A DNA stretch of 64,000 nt from Prado023 sp963788325 (GTDB lineage Bacteria > Actinomycetota > Actinomycetes > S36-B12 > CAIYMF01): assembly GCA_963788325.1 (NCBI GenBank), contig CAWBGJ010000015.1:434001-498000 (forward strand). Direction: 5' to 3'. Under the pieces are notes generated by a model. The model had not been told where the DNA came from, made no database searches, and was given only the letters and a program-made list of their open reading frames with translations. The position numbers and the translations under genes were made by a program. This document shows, in pieces, positions 52,522 through 61,563 of the stretch. Each line of letters begins with the position of its first letter. Position 1 is the first letter of the stretch.

Positions 52522-54606
52522 GTGAGCAGGAGGGGCGTGTACCGCGCCGCGCTGGTCGTGCTCATCCTCCTGTGCCTGGGGATCGCCGCGGCCGGGACGT
52601 GGCACCTCTGGGGCACTCGCGACCCGCAACCGCTCGGTCCGTCTGGGCGACGCGCCGAGGTCTTCGTGGACCCTGCCGGCGATGACCTGGCGACGGGTGG
52701 CCCGGAGGCTCCCGTCGCCTCCCTGGGCGCCGCCATGGCGCGAGTCACGCCGGACGGATCCGTGACAGTTCGCCCAGGGACATATTCGCTTATCGGGCCG
52801 GTCGCGATCGATCAGCCCGGGGTTACGGTGCGCGCAGCACCCGGCGTGGACGTCGTGTTCGATGGATCGCGAGCAGTGTCCCCCGACCAGATGCGTGCGA
52901 CGGGCGACGCTGTGTCCATCGACTACCTGCCCATACCGGCCCAGCTGGGGGAAGGGCTCGTCTTGGCCGACCTGCCCTCCGCGGTGGACCCTTCCGGGGG
53001 GCTCACCCCCGAGGCCCGGACGGCAGGCTGGGCGTGCGTAGGGCTCGGCGGGTTGTACACACTCCCGTTGCCCAGCCGCGCCGGTGACGTCGGTTGCCCT
53101 GACTCCCGCCCCACCCGACTGCAGGGCTACTTCCCCGACCAGGCGTGGAGCGGTGATCGCCCCCTGCGCCAGGTGCTCGCTGAGGACCTCGTCGGCCCCG
53201 GGCGCTTCTACGTGCCTCGCAGCGCTGCGACGGACGCGGAGCCGGAGCCCGGGCAGATGGTCATCGCGGCATCGGATGCCCAAGACCTGCGGGTCAGCGA
53301 CTCCACGGGCGACTTCTTGGTCATCGCTGCAGACGACGTCACGATCGAGGGGATCACCGTGGCGCGCCACTCCCCCGACTGGGCAAGCTTCGCGATCCGA
53401 GTCGCGGCCGGCGTGAGCGGAACCACCTTGCGGGATGTGACGGTGCGCGACACCGCCAGCACGCCGCTGAAGCTGGCCGGAACGTGGCGCGAAGATGATG
53501 GGCTGGTGTCGGCAACAGCGTTCGACGGAGTGGCCATCGAGCGGTCCGGATGGCTGGCAACGGTGATCCTCTACGCCGACGACACTGAGGTGACCAGGTC
53601 GCGATTCACCGGCTCGGATCCGTGGGGGGAGTTCGCTGACGGACCCCAGCTCGGTGGCATCAAGGTCACCAAGAGCCATCGGCTGACGATCTCGGGCACC
53701 GACCTGGCGGACAACGGTGGGCACGGGATCTGGGTGGACCAGTCCTCCTATGACGTGACCATCGCCGACAGTGTCATCACCGGGAACACCGGCAGCGGGG
53801 TGTTCTTCGAGATCTCCCACGGCCTGACGCTGGCCAACAACCTCATCCTGACTGATGGCGACGAGGCCGGCGTTCGACTGGCCGGCGCTTCGGGCGTGCA
53901 GCTGGTGAACAACACGGTGGTCGGTGGCGCGGCCAACGTGGCCGTCCTGACCGATTTCCGGTCCCAGCCCTTCAGCCCGGGTCGTCCATGCGCCGAGCAT
54001 CCCGCCCGCTACGGCGAGGAGGCCGAACTTGACTCATGCGGGATCGCCTACGCCTCGGACCTCGACCGAGCGCGTTCGGGGGAGTTTGGCCCCGGCGCCA
54101 ACCTGACCCCGGGCCTGGACTGGTACCCGCACATCGACCTGATGATCAACAACATCCTCGCCGACAGTGCGGGAGGCCGCTTCTGCCCCGCCCCCACGGC
54201 ACTGTGTGTGCGGGGCTCCACGGCTCGTGGCGACCAGGTGACCGCTGTCCCGCTGAACACGGTCTTTGCGCCGGACACGATTCTCGACGGCAACGTCTAC
54301 CAGGACGCCGGTGCCGTGGCCGCCTTCCTCCCCGGTCGTGACCAGCCGGGCGAGTTCGAGGCGGACGGCTTGGCGAAGCTGCGCGGGCCCGGGGGGTTGG
54401 GCTCGTCCTTCTACGACCTGATCGTCGAGCGGCACGGTCTCGCCGGGGCTGGCTACGTGGATCCCTCCGGCACTCCGACCGACGCGCTCGCGGCCCGTCA
54501 GGGGCAGGCGAGGGCCGTCCCTGAGGACCCAGAGCTCAATGTGTTCGTCCCAGCTGCCTCGCGGTACTACGGAGCGTCTGCAGAGGTCCTGGACCGCGGT
54601 CAGTGA
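52522..54606 (+). CDS. Membrane-anchored right-handed beta-helix protein
   Basis: A 694-residue protein of a different beta-helix type. One N-terminal membrane helix (YRAALVVLILLCLGIAAAG) is followed by a DUF1565-like start (VFVDPAGDDLATGGPEAPVA, then ATPDGSVTVRPGTY). Repeating helix turns follow (TIEGITVARHSPDWASFAIR, LTISGTDLADNGGHGIWVDQ, VTIADSVITGNTGSGVFFEI, LTLANNLILTD). It looks like an extracellular enzyme or scaffold attached to the membrane, perhaps acting on EPS. The GTG at 52522 has GGGGAA upstream. No catalytic triad was identified. Confidence 0.74.
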   Translation: MSRRGVYRAALVVLILLCLGIAAAGTWHLWGTRDPQPLGPSGRRAEVFVDPAGDDLATGGPEAPVASLGAAMARVTPDGSVTVRPGTYSLIGPVAIDQPGVTVRAAPGVDVVFDGSRAVSPDQMRATGDAVSIDYLPIPAQLGEGLVLADLPSAVDPSGGLTPEARTAGWACVGLGGLYTLPLPSRAGDVGCPDSRPTRLQGYFPDQAWSGDRPLRQVLAEDLVGPGRFYVPRSAATDAEPEPGQMVIAASDAQDLRVSDSTGDFLVIAADDVTIEGITVARHSPDWASFAIRVAAGVSGTTLRDVTVRDTASTPLKLAGTWREDDGLVSATAFDGVAIERSGWLATVILYADDTEVTRSRFTGSDPWGEFADGPQLGGIKVTKSHRLTISGTDLADNGGHGIWVDQSSYDVTIADSVITGNTGSGVFFEISHGLTLANNLILTDGDEAGVRLAGASGVQLVNNTVVGGAANVAVLTDFRSQPFSPGRPCAEHPARYGEEAELDSCGIAYASDLDRARSGEFGPGANLTPGLDWYPHIDLMINNILADSAGGRFCPAPTALCVRGSTARGDQVTAVPLNTVFAPDTILDGNVYQDAGAVAAFLPGRDQPGEFEADGLAKLRGPGGLGSSFYDLIVERHGLAGAGYVDPSGTPTDALAARQGQARAVPEDPELNVFVPAASRYYGASAEVLDRGQ

Positions 54607-54645
54607 CCGCGGGTCCCGACGCCTGACGGCTTCAACGACCCGCTC

Positions 54646-55791
54646 TCAGGCGCTCTCGAGTACGCGGGTGTCGGTCGGGGTCTCGAGCAACTCCCAGTCA
54701 GCTAGCGAGCCGGTCAGGGCCGAACCGAAGGCGTGCGTGGAGTACTGCGCCTCGAACCGGCGCTGAGCGTGTGCCCCCGCCTGCTCCACCTGCGCGCGGG
54801 TGAGGCCACGCAGCACCTCAGCCAGCGCCTGGGCGTCACCCGGCGGTACCAGCCACCCGGTTCCCGGCGTGACGATCTCGCCGGAACCGCCCGCGGCGGT
54901 GGCGATCACGGGCCGACCACGGGCGAACGACTCGATGGTGACCAGTCCGAAAGGCTCGGGGTTCGTCGAGGGCACGATCATCACGTCGGCGGCCTCGATC
55001 TGACGGCCGGCATCGGTCACCTCACCGAGCACGGTGATCGTGTCCCGGTACCGGTTGCGCTGCACCATGCCCGGGACGTCGACGGCCTGCCCCAGACTCG
55101 GCGGGCCACCGAGGATGACCAGACGTCCCGGCGCCTCTGCGAGCTCCCAGGCCTTGAGCAGCACCTCGTGGCCCTTCCAGGCGTTCCAGCGGCTCGCAAC
55201 GATGAACACCAACTCGCCGGAATGCTCGTCCAGGGGAGCGACCTCGCCGGGCGCGGGTGTGCCGTTGGGCACGACCGAGGCGCGCTCACGCAGCCGCCCG
55301 GGCAGGCTCTCGAGCGAGGAGTCTGAGATCGCGACCACGTGGTCGACGCGGTGGGCCATGGCGCCCAGCACGCGGGCCTCCCTGTCGTCCCAGATCTCCT
55401 GCATGTGCAGCACCACAGGCATGTTGGTACGTCGTCCCAGGCCCACGACCAGAGGCAGCACCGCAGAGGTCGCGGCCACGAGCCACTGGGGATCCAGTGC
55501 TCGCAGGCGCCGGCGCGCATCGCGCCAGCGGGCCGCCATGCCCGCCAGGCCGCTCGGGTTGAGATAGCGACGGCGCAGGATGGGCAGGTCGACGTGCTCA
55601 TAGGCGATGCCACGCCGGGCCAACTCCGCACACAGCGGGTTCGCACCGTGCGGCACGTCGGTCGGCAGCCACACGAGGACGGCTTGGCGCTCCTGATCGG
55701 GCAGGGCAGCGATGAATTCCAGCAGCATGCGATCGGCGCCGTACATCTCGTCGGATGAGTGCACGAAGAGGATCGGACGAATCGTGGGCAT
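54646..55791 (-). CDS. GT4 glycosyltransferase
   Basis: A 381-residue GT-B enzyme. Motifs are PILFVHSSDEMYGADRMLLE, VVLHMQEIWDDREARVLG, VDHVVAISDSSLESLPGRL, SVVPNGTPAPGEV, FIVASRWNAWKGHEVLLKAW, and the GT4 E-x7-E in EPFGLVTIESFARGRPVIAT. It probably adds the second sugar to the lipid-linked EPS repeat. The ATG at 55791 overlaps the stop of the glycosylphosphotransferase fragment as TGATG. Nearby promoter element at 57436-57495 may drive the whole unit. Confidence 0.9.
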   Translation of the reverse strand: MPTIRPILFVHSSDEMYGADRMLLEFIAALPDQERQAVLVWLPTDVPHGANPLCAELARRGIAYEHVDLPILRRRYLNPSGLAGMAARWRDARRRLRALDPQWLVAATSAVLPLVVGLGRRTNMPVVLHMQEIWDDREARVLGAMAHRVDHVVAISDSSLESLPGRLRERASVVPNGTPAPGEVAPLDEHSGELVFIVASRWNAWKGHEVLLKAWELAEAPGRLVILGGPPSLGQAVDVPGMVQRNRYRDTITVLGEVTDAGRQIEAADVMIVPSTNPEPFGLVTIESFARGRPVIATAAGGSGEIVTPGTGWLVPPGDAQALAEVLRGLTRAQVEQAGAHAQRRFEAQYSTHAFGSALTGSLADWELLETPTDTRVLESA

Positions 55792-56471
55792 CAGTAGGCT
55801 CCGTCCGCACTGAGGACCGCATGCGCGGTCCGGGCCAGGATCTGCACATCGAGTCCCAGCGACCAGTTCTCGACGTAGAGGGTGTCCAGACGCACCGACT
55901 CGATGGGGTCTAGGTCCGAGCGGCCACTCACCTGCCACAACCCGGTGATCCCGGGGCGCATGAGGAAGCGACGGCGCGCGACCGCGTCGTAGTGCTCAAC
56001 CTCGCGGGGCAGTGGGGGGCGTGGACCGACCAGTGACATGTCGCCTCGCACAACGTTGATCACCTGCGGCAACTCGTCCAGGGAGTACCGGCGGAGGAAC
56101 TTGCCCACGCGCGTGATCCGCGGATCATCGACAGCCTTGAACAGGGTCTGGCTGTCGTGGACGTTGAGCGCCGACAGCTCGCCGATCCGAGCCTCTGCAT
56201 CCTGAGCCATGGTCCGGAACTTGAGCATCGTGAACGATGCTCCATCACGGCCCACGCGCTCCTGACGGAAGAGCGCGGGACCGGGCGAGGTGAGCCGGAC
56301 CGCTGCGGCAATGACCAGCAGGAGGGGCGCGATGAGGATCAGGCCTAGACCCGCGAGCATGCGGTCTCCCACTGCCTTGGCCCATCGATCCTCCACAGGC
56401 CGCTGATTTCCGCCGAACGTGAGCTGGGTGAGCCCGAGTCGGTCGAGTGCTCTCGATCGACGGCGGGGCAA
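55791..56471 (-). pseudogene. Undecaprenyl-phosphate glycosylphosphotransferase, C-terminal part
   Basis: A 226-residue frame carrying the catalytic PGT core: one membrane segment (VGDRMLAGLGLILIAPLLLV), then VRLTSPGPALFRQERVGRDG, FTMLKFRTM (the basic PGT motif), KFLRRYSLDELPQVINVV with catalytic DE, SLVGPRPPLPREVEHY and RPGITGLWQVSGRSDLDP. It transfers a sugar-1-phosphate to undecaprenyl phosphate and starts repeat-unit synthesis. Its normal N-terminal half is present upstream in another frame, so the gene is interrupted (see the next feature). The fragment alone has only a weak TTG start at 56471. Catalytic residues are intact, so activity after a frameshift, or as a monotopic enzyme, is possible. 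Confidence 0.75.
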
Positions 56472-57234
56472 GCGGCGCTGTCATGGGGAGAAGGTGGATG
56501 TTGATTCCGACCGCCTGAGCGCGCCAGATGGCGGTTCGCATCTGTTCTCCCGGCAGTTCGGTCGACCCGACCAGAACGACGTCTTCAAGGCCAAGATGAA
56601 GTGCCTGATCGACAGCGGCCTCGACGCCGGTTGCCGCCCGATGCTCGACACCTTCGCTGTGCGGATCCTCGGGGGCGGGCCCGTGATCGGCGCCCACGAA
56701 CGCTGCGACATCCCACGCGGGCGCAGGATCCCGGGACAGCATGTCCCGGAAGGCCGTCAACTCCGAACTCTGGCCGCAGGCGACCACGGGCACCTGCGCC
56801 AAGCCAGCCCTGCGGTCCCGTACGACACGTCGACCGACCACGACCCGTCCCGCATAGGTCACCGAGGCCACGGCCACGAGCGCCAGCAGTCCGTAGGATG
56901 CGGTCAGGGCAGGGACGAAGGCAGCAGTCACCGCGAACGGCAGTGCAGCTCGAACCCACGCCCGAGACACCGGTCGGATGTCGCGCGGGTTGAGGGCGAA
57001 TCGGTGTTCGACGTACCAGGCCTGACGAAGGGCCAGCGCCCAGAGGGCCACAACGAGGACCAACTCGACCGAGGCGCCAAGGACCACGACGCTGACCAGC
57101 AGCGCGATCGCCGCAGCCATCAGGTCCGCGCCCAGCACCTGTCGGCGCAGGCGCATCGCGGGACTCGTCGACCACGCCACAGGTAGGGCGATGCCCAAGC
57201 TCCTGCCGAGCCGCAGGTCAAGGATGGCTGCCAT
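56245..57234 (-). pseudogene. Undecaprenyl-phosphate glycosylphosphotransferase, N-terminal part
   Basis: The first about 260 residues form the N-terminal half of a WbaP/CpsE-type protein: four to five helices (ADLMAAAIALLVSVVVLGAS, LVLVVALWALALRQAWYVEH) and a CoA-binding-like Rossmann domain (VPVVACGQSSELTAFRDMLS, LHLGLEDVVLVGSTELPGEQ, AVGINIHLLPMTAPLAP). After LAP the frame turns to nonsense over the catalytic part, which continues in the +1 frame at 56471. One extra base relative to an intact gene, near a C-run at 56470-56500, would explain this. The start ATG 57234 overlaps the upstream sORF stop as TGATG. Confidence 0.75.
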
Positions 57235-57347
57235 CAGACCCCCAACACCTTCTGGCCGTTAGTGAGAGCGGCGGGCACGAGAGGTCCGCTCCGGCTCGAG
57301 ACCGGCGATAGCCACTTACCTGATCCGCGAACGATGGCCCTACGCAC
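57234..57347 (-). CDS. Candidate 37-codon upstream ORF coupled to the glycosylphosphotransferase
   Basis: GTG at 57347 lies 5 nt after AGGAGG and opens a 37-codon frame whose TGA shares a base with the downstream ATG (TGATG). The layout equals that at 50205-50309: promoter element, Shine-Dalgarno, GTG frame, TGATG into a structural gene. The peptides are not similar, so regulation by translation itself is more likely than a conserved peptide function. Confidence 0.4.
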   Translation of the reverse strand: MRRAIVRGSGKWLSPVSSRSGPLVPAALTNGQKVLGV

Positions 57348-57435
57348 TTCGACCTCCTGTTGCGGCCCCATACGGTGAGTGATGGGCAGCCACGCAACTT
57401 GCTGCGAAGCCCCGCAGCCGCCTTCTGATGGACAA

Positions 57436-57495
57436 AGGCTAGCACCAGATTGTCACTTTCTGTGATCGTCCCCCATAGATGTCCCCCATTTGCGC
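57436..57495 (-). promoter_or_regulatory. Conserved 40-bp element plus -10 box, copy B
   Basis: 57456-57495 matches copy A (50431-50470) at 33 of 40 bases. The GTCCCC units are again 13 bp apart. TAGCCT at 57441-57436 on the minus strand begins 14 nt from the element, the same spacing as in copy A. The first structural gene starts about 202 nt away, against 206 in copy A. Confidence 0.6.
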
Positions 57496-57749
57496 TACAA
57501 GGGACTCCAATCCATCACGCTATGTAAGCGACCGGAGCGCGTGAGTGAGCCCTGCGCGTCCCGGTCCATCGATCGGAGACCGAGACGAGTTGCAACTCGT
57601 CGCTGCAGCGGTGGTGCCCGTCACGTGGGACGTGTAGACATCCCAGACACTCAGCGGCAAATGGGGCAGGCCACAACCCACCGTGGCGACTTCAGCGGGT
57701 CGGCAGGTACGCGCCGCACGGCGGGTCGGCCGTCAGGCCGACGCGCGGG

Positions 57750-59336
57750 TCAGACCAGGTCGACGCCGACCACCTGATGGGCCCGGATCTCAGCCGCGAT
57801 GGAGTCGAGCACCTCGACGCCGGGAGAGGCGTCCACGGTCAGCACCATGACGGCCTCTCCCCCGACGGCCTCGCGCGAGACCTGCATGCCTCCGATGTTG
57901 ACGCCGGCGTCGCCGAGCGCCCCGCCCACGCCACCGACCACGCCGGGGCGATCCGCATAGCGCAGGATCACCATGTGCTCGGAGAGCGGCACCTCGAGGT
58001 CGAAGTCGTCGATCTCGACCAGCTTGGCCACATCGCGGGGTCCGGACAGCGTCCCACCGATGCTCAGCGACGTGCCGTCGGTCAGGGCCAGGCGCACGCG
58101 CACGAGGTTGCGGTGGTCGCCTGCATCGGCATCGGTGACCAGGGCGGCCTCCACGCCTCGGTCAGCGGCGATGAGGGGGGCATTGACATAGGAGACCTGC
58201 TCCTCGGACAGGGGCGTGAACAGCCCCTTCAGCGCAGACAGCTCGAGGATCTTCACGTCGTTCTCGGTGACCTCGCCACGCACCTCGGTCTCCACCGCGG
58301 CGACCGGAGCTACCGCCAACGCGCTGGCGATCTGGCCCAGCGCCTCGGTCAGCGGCAGCATCGGACGTACGTCGTCGGCGATCGCCCCACCCTTCACGTT
58401 GACCGCGTCGGGTACGAGCTCACCGGCCAGGGCCAGGCGCACGGACTTGGCCACAGCGATGCCGGCCTTCTCCTGGGCCTCGTCGGTGGAGGCGCCCAGG
58501 TGCGGGGTGACCACGACCTGCTCGAGGCCGAACAGGGGGGAATCGGTGCAGGGCTCCTTGGCCCAGACGTCGATCCCGGCGCCTGCCACCCGCCCGTCGA
58601 CGATCGCCTCGTACAGTGCGGCCTCGTCCACGATCCCCCCGCGCGCGGCGTTGATGATCCGCACCGTCGGGCGGACCTTGTGCAGGGCTTCGTCGCCGAT
58701 CAGGCCGATCGTCTCGGGGGTCTTGGGCAGGTGGACGGTGATGAAGTCGCTCTCGGCGAGCAGCTCGTCCAGGGACACCATCCGGATGCCGCTCTGGGCG
58801 GCCCGGGCCGGCTGGACGTACGGGTCGTAGGCGATGAGCTTGACCCCGAAGGCGCTCAGGCGCTGGGCCACGAGCATGCCGATGCGCCCGAGTCCCACGA
58901 CGCCCACGGTCTTGTCCGCAACCTCGACGCCGGTGTACTTGGAGCGCTTCCAGGCCCCGCCCCGCAGCGCGTCGTTGGCCGGGGCGATGTGCCGGGCGCT
59001 GGCCAGAAGCAGTGCGACCGCGAGCTCGGCTGCCGAGCCGATGTTCGACGTGGGTGCGTTGACCACCATCACCCCGGACTGGGTGGCAGCTGGGACGTCG
59101 ACGTTGTCCAGCCCGACCCCGGCCCGCGCCACGACCTTCAGCCGGCGCGCGGCCGCGATCGCCTCGGCGTCGACCTTGGTGGCCGAGCGGATCAGGATGG
59201 CGTCCACGTCGGCGATCGCCGGCAGCAGCACGGCACGGTCGGCGCCGTCGCAGTAGCGGATCTCGAAGTCGGGACCGAGCGCGTCGACGGTGGCGGGGCT
59301 GAGTTCCTCGGCGATCAGGACGATGGGCTTGCTCAC
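57750..59336 (-). CDS. serA: D-3-phosphoglycerate dehydrogenase
   Basis: A 528-residue enzyme that opens serine synthesis from 3-phosphoglycerate. The N-terminal SKPIVLIAEELSPATVDALG precedes the substrate and NAD domains, with LKVVARAGVGLDNVDVPAAT, TVGVVGLGRIGMLVAQRLSA and the catalytic histidine in VVTPHLGASTDEAQEKAG. A long intervening domain and a C-terminal ACT domain (VILRYADRPGVVGGVGGALG) match the M. tuberculosis type. GTG 59336 gives the usual length and N-terminus and lies 8 nt after AGAGGG; GTG 59345 is an alternative. Confidence 0.96.
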   Translation of the reverse strand: MSKPIVLIAEELSPATVDALGPDFEIRYCDGADRAVLLPAIADVDAILIRSATKVDAEAIAAARRLKVVARAGVGLDNVDVPAATQSGVMVVNAPTSNIGSAAELAVALLLASARHIAPANDALRGGAWKRSKYTGVEVADKTVGVVGLGRIGMLVAQRLSAFGVKLIAYDPYVQPARAAQSGIRMVSLDELLAESDFITVHLPKTPETIGLIGDEALHKVRPTVRIINAARGGIVDEAALYEAIVDGRVAGAGIDVWAKEPCTDSPLFGLEQVVVTPHLGASTDEAQEKAGIAVAKSVRLALAGELVPDAVNVKGGAIADDVRPMLPLTEALGQIASALAVAPVAAVETEVRGEVTENDVKILELSALKGLFTPLSEEQVSYVNAPLIAADRGVEAALVTDADAGDHRNLVRVRLALTDGTSLSIGGTLSGPRDVAKLVEIDDFDLEVPLSEHMVILRYADRPGVVGGVGGALGDAGVNIGGMQVSREAVGGEAVMVLTVDASPGVEVLDSIAAEIRAHQVVGVDLV

Positions 59337-59498
59337 GGTAGGCACCCTCTAGGCAGTCGGCGCGCGGTGGGTCCGCTCGCCCTACCCGGATTCTACCGAC
59401 GCCTCCGAACCGGTCCCCGGCACCCCGAAGGTCCCGACTAGCCCGCCGAACGGCGCCCATCACGTGCGAGATCGGCCGGTGCGGGCCATCCTTGGGCC

Positions 59499-59741
59499 AT
59501 GCACGGCCCTCCCAGCGACCGCCCGCCGCAGCCCGACCGGCGGATCAGCGCCTCGGCCAACGCCGCCCTGGTGCTGGTCGCCGCTCTGATGCCGCTGTTC
59601 GCCGCCGTGGGCACGCCTGGCCCTGTCGACCACCGGGAGCAGCGACCGTGGGGTTGCCGGACCTGCCCGATCCCGGCCGAGACGAGCCCCGCGGAGGTGC
59701 GTGATCCTTGGTCGGCCCAGGACCTGGGGGACCTTTTCTGA
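59499..59741 (+). CDS. Possible small secreted or membrane protein
   Basis: An 80-codon frame alone in the 0.5-kb gap between serA and ilvC. It has one hydrophobic segment (SANAALVLVAALMPLFAAVG) followed by a short polar tail with two cysteines (WGCRTCPIP). No clear ribosome-binding site or homologous family was recognised. Treat it as a hypothetical call. Confidence 0.35.
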   Translation: MHGPPSDRPPQPDRRISASANAALVLVAALMPLFAAVGTPGPVDHREQRPWGCRTCPIPAETSPAEVRDPWSAQDLGDLF

Positions 59742-59765
59742 GCCGGCTGCGGCATGGGCCGGTAG

Positions 59766-59824
59766 CTGTGTGCCCTTGGGTCATGGAGCTGGCCGCTGGA
59801 GTGCCGGACCCATGACCCACACAG
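59766..59824 (-). terminator. Long hairpin downstream of ilvC
   Basis: CTGTGTG (59766-59772) pairs with CACACAG (59818-59824). Inside, GGGTCATGG-type arms pair with CCATGACCC. It lies about 15 nt after the ilvC stop on the minus strand, so it probably ends the ilvBNC transcript. The loop is large, about 20 nt. Confidence 0.5.
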
Positions 59825-59839
59825 GCTCTTGCGCCGCGG

Positions 59840-60868
59840 TCAGCGCGCGGCGGTGCCCTCGACGTAGTCGGAGTCACCGGTCTTGACCCACGACATCAGC
59901 TTGCGCAGCTCACGGCCCGTGGCCTCGATCGGGTGCGCCTCGCCCTCGGCCCGTAGGGCGGCGAACTCGGGGGCCCCGGCGTCCTGGTCGGCGATGAACC
60001 GCGCTGCGAACGCGCCGGACTGGATGTCGGCGAGGACCGCTTGCATGTTGGCCTTGACCTGCGCGTCGATGACCCGCGGGCCGGACACGTAGTCGCCGTA
60101 CTCGGCAGTGTCCGAGATGCTCCAGCGCTGCTTGGCGATGCCGCCCTCGTACATGAGGTCGACGATCAGCTTGAGCTCGTGCAGGCACTCGAAGTAGGCG
60201 ACCTCCGGCTGGTACCCGGCCTCGGTCAGCACCTCGAAGCCGGTCTGGACCAACTTGGACGCCCCGCCGCAGAGGACGGCCTGCTCGCCGAACAGGTCGG
60301 TCTCGGTCTCCTCGGTGAACGTGGTCCTGATCCCCCCGGCGCGCAGGGCGCCGATGGCCTTCGCGTAGCTCAGGGCGAGTGCCCAGGCGTTGCCGGTGGC
60401 ATCCTGCTCGACGGCCACGATCGCTGGCACGCCACGGCCTGCGACGTACTCGCGGCGGACCAGGTGCCCAGGGCCCTTCGGGGCGACCATGCACACATCC
60501 ACGTCCGCCGGCGGGGTGATGTAGCCGAACCGGATGTTGAAGCCGTGGGCGAAGAACAGTGCATCCCCGGGGTTGAGGTTCGGGGCGATCGCCTCGGCGT
60601 ACAGGCCACGCTGGGCCGGGTCCGGGACGAGGACCATGATCAGGTCGGCCTCCTCGCAGGCGGTCGCCGGATCGACCACGCGCAGCCCTTCGGCCTCGGC
60701 CTTCGCCCGGCTCGCGGACCCCTCGGCCAGGCCGACGCGCACGTCGACCCCGGAGTCGCGCAGGCTCAGAGCATGGGCATGCCCCTGGCTGCCGTAGCCC
60801 AGGATCGCGACCTTGCGGCCGGAGATGGTGGCCAGATCGGCATCGTCGTCGTAGAACAGCTCGGCCAC
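59840..60868 (-). CDS. ilvC: Ketol-acid reductoisomerase (NADP+)
   Basis: A 342-residue class I enzyme. It isomerises and reduces acetolactate or acetohydroxybutyrate in valine and isoleucine synthesis. The Rossmann segment VAILGYGSQGHAHALSLRDS carries the Arg/Ser loop expected of NADPH users. DLIMVLVPDPAQRGLY, HGFNIRFG, APKGPGHLVRREY, GIRTTFTEETETDLFGEQAV (Mg-binding acidic residues) and CLHELKLIVDLMYEGGI follow. It forms ilvB-ilvN-ilvC, separated from ilvN by 167 nt in which I see no gene. Confidence 0.97.
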   Translation of the reverse strand: MAELFYDDDADLATISGRKVAILGYGSQGHAHALSLRDSGVDVRVGLAEGSASRAKAEAEGLRVVDPATACEEADLIMVLVPDPAQRGLYAEAIAPNLNPGDALFFAHGFNIRFGYITPPADVDVCMVAPKGPGHLVRREYVAGRGVPAIVAVEQDATGNAWALALSYAKAIGALRAGGIRTTFTEETETDLFGEQAVLCGGASKLVQTGFEVLTEAGYQPEVAYFECLHELKLIVDLMYEGGIAKQRWSISDTAEYGDYVSGPRVIDAQVKANMQAVLADIQSGAFAARFIADQDAGAPEFAALRAEGEAHPIEATGRELRKLMSWVKTGDSDYVEGTAAR

Positions 60869-61035
60869 GTGGGGCTCCTCGGGTGGTGTGGGCGGCGGGC
60901 GCGGTGGCCGGCCAGGTCAGTGGGGGGATTGTCGCAGGTGGATGTCCTCGGACGGACAACCACCCGGGGGTGCGGGTCAGATCGGTCCGGGCCGGTGGGC
61001 GCGGACCCGCTCCGGACCGGGTGGATGCAGCCGGG

Positions 61036-61560
61036 TCAGGCTGAGCGGTCGACCGGGCGCAGCGCCCGCTCGGTCATCGACTTCGAGCCTCTGCCCAGGG
61101 CCACGACCCCGGACTTGACCAGCTCCCGGACACCGAACGGTGCGAGCACGCGCAGCAGCGCCTCGAGCTTGTCCGGGCTACCGGTGACCTCGATGGTGAC
61201 CGCGTCCGGGGACACGTCCACCACGTTGGCCCGGAACAGCGCGACGGTCTCGAGCACGTGGCTGCGGGTGGTCGCGTCCGCGCGCACCTTGACCAGCATG
61301 AACTCGCGCTGGACCGAGGTCGCCGGCTCGAGCTCGACGATCTTGAGCACGTTGACCAGCTTGTTCAGCTGCTTGGTGACCTGCTCGAGGGCCAGGCCCT
61401 CGACCGAGACAACAAGGGTGATCCGCGAGACCTCAGGGGTCTCGGTCGGGCCCACTGCCAGGGACTCGATGTTGAACCCGCGCCGGGAGAACAGCCCGGC
61501 GATCCGGGCCAGCACGCCCGGCTGGTCCTGGACCAGCACGCTCAGTGTGTGACGGCTCAT
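61036..61560 (-). CDS. ilvN: Acetolactate synthase small (regulatory) subunit
   Basis: A 174-residue regulatory subunit. The N-terminal ACT domain is HTLSVLVQDQPGVLARIAGL followed by RRGFNIESLAVG. A second ACT-like domain starts near residue 80 (REFMLVKVRADATTRSHVLE). It activates IlvB and confers valine feedback inhibition. It starts 3 nt after the ilvB stop. Confidence 0.97.
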   Translation of the reverse strand: MSRHTLSVLVQDQPGVLARIAGLFSRRGFNIESLAVGPTETPEVSRITLVVSVEGLALEQVTKQLNKLVNVLKIVELEPATSVQREFMLVKVRADATTRSHVLETVALFRANVVDVSPDAVTIEVTGSPDKLEALLRVLAPFGVRELVKSGVVALGRGSKSMTERALRPVDRSA

Positions 61561-61563
61561 CGC

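Noticed and set aside
57777..59441. Plus-strand 554-residue frame over serA
   Set aside because: It is antisense to serA and has a His/Gly/Asp-rich composition typical of high-GC mirror frames.
60041..61552. Plus-strand 503-residue frame over ilvC and ilvN
   Set aside because: It crosses two real minus-strand genes and their gap, and has no domain.
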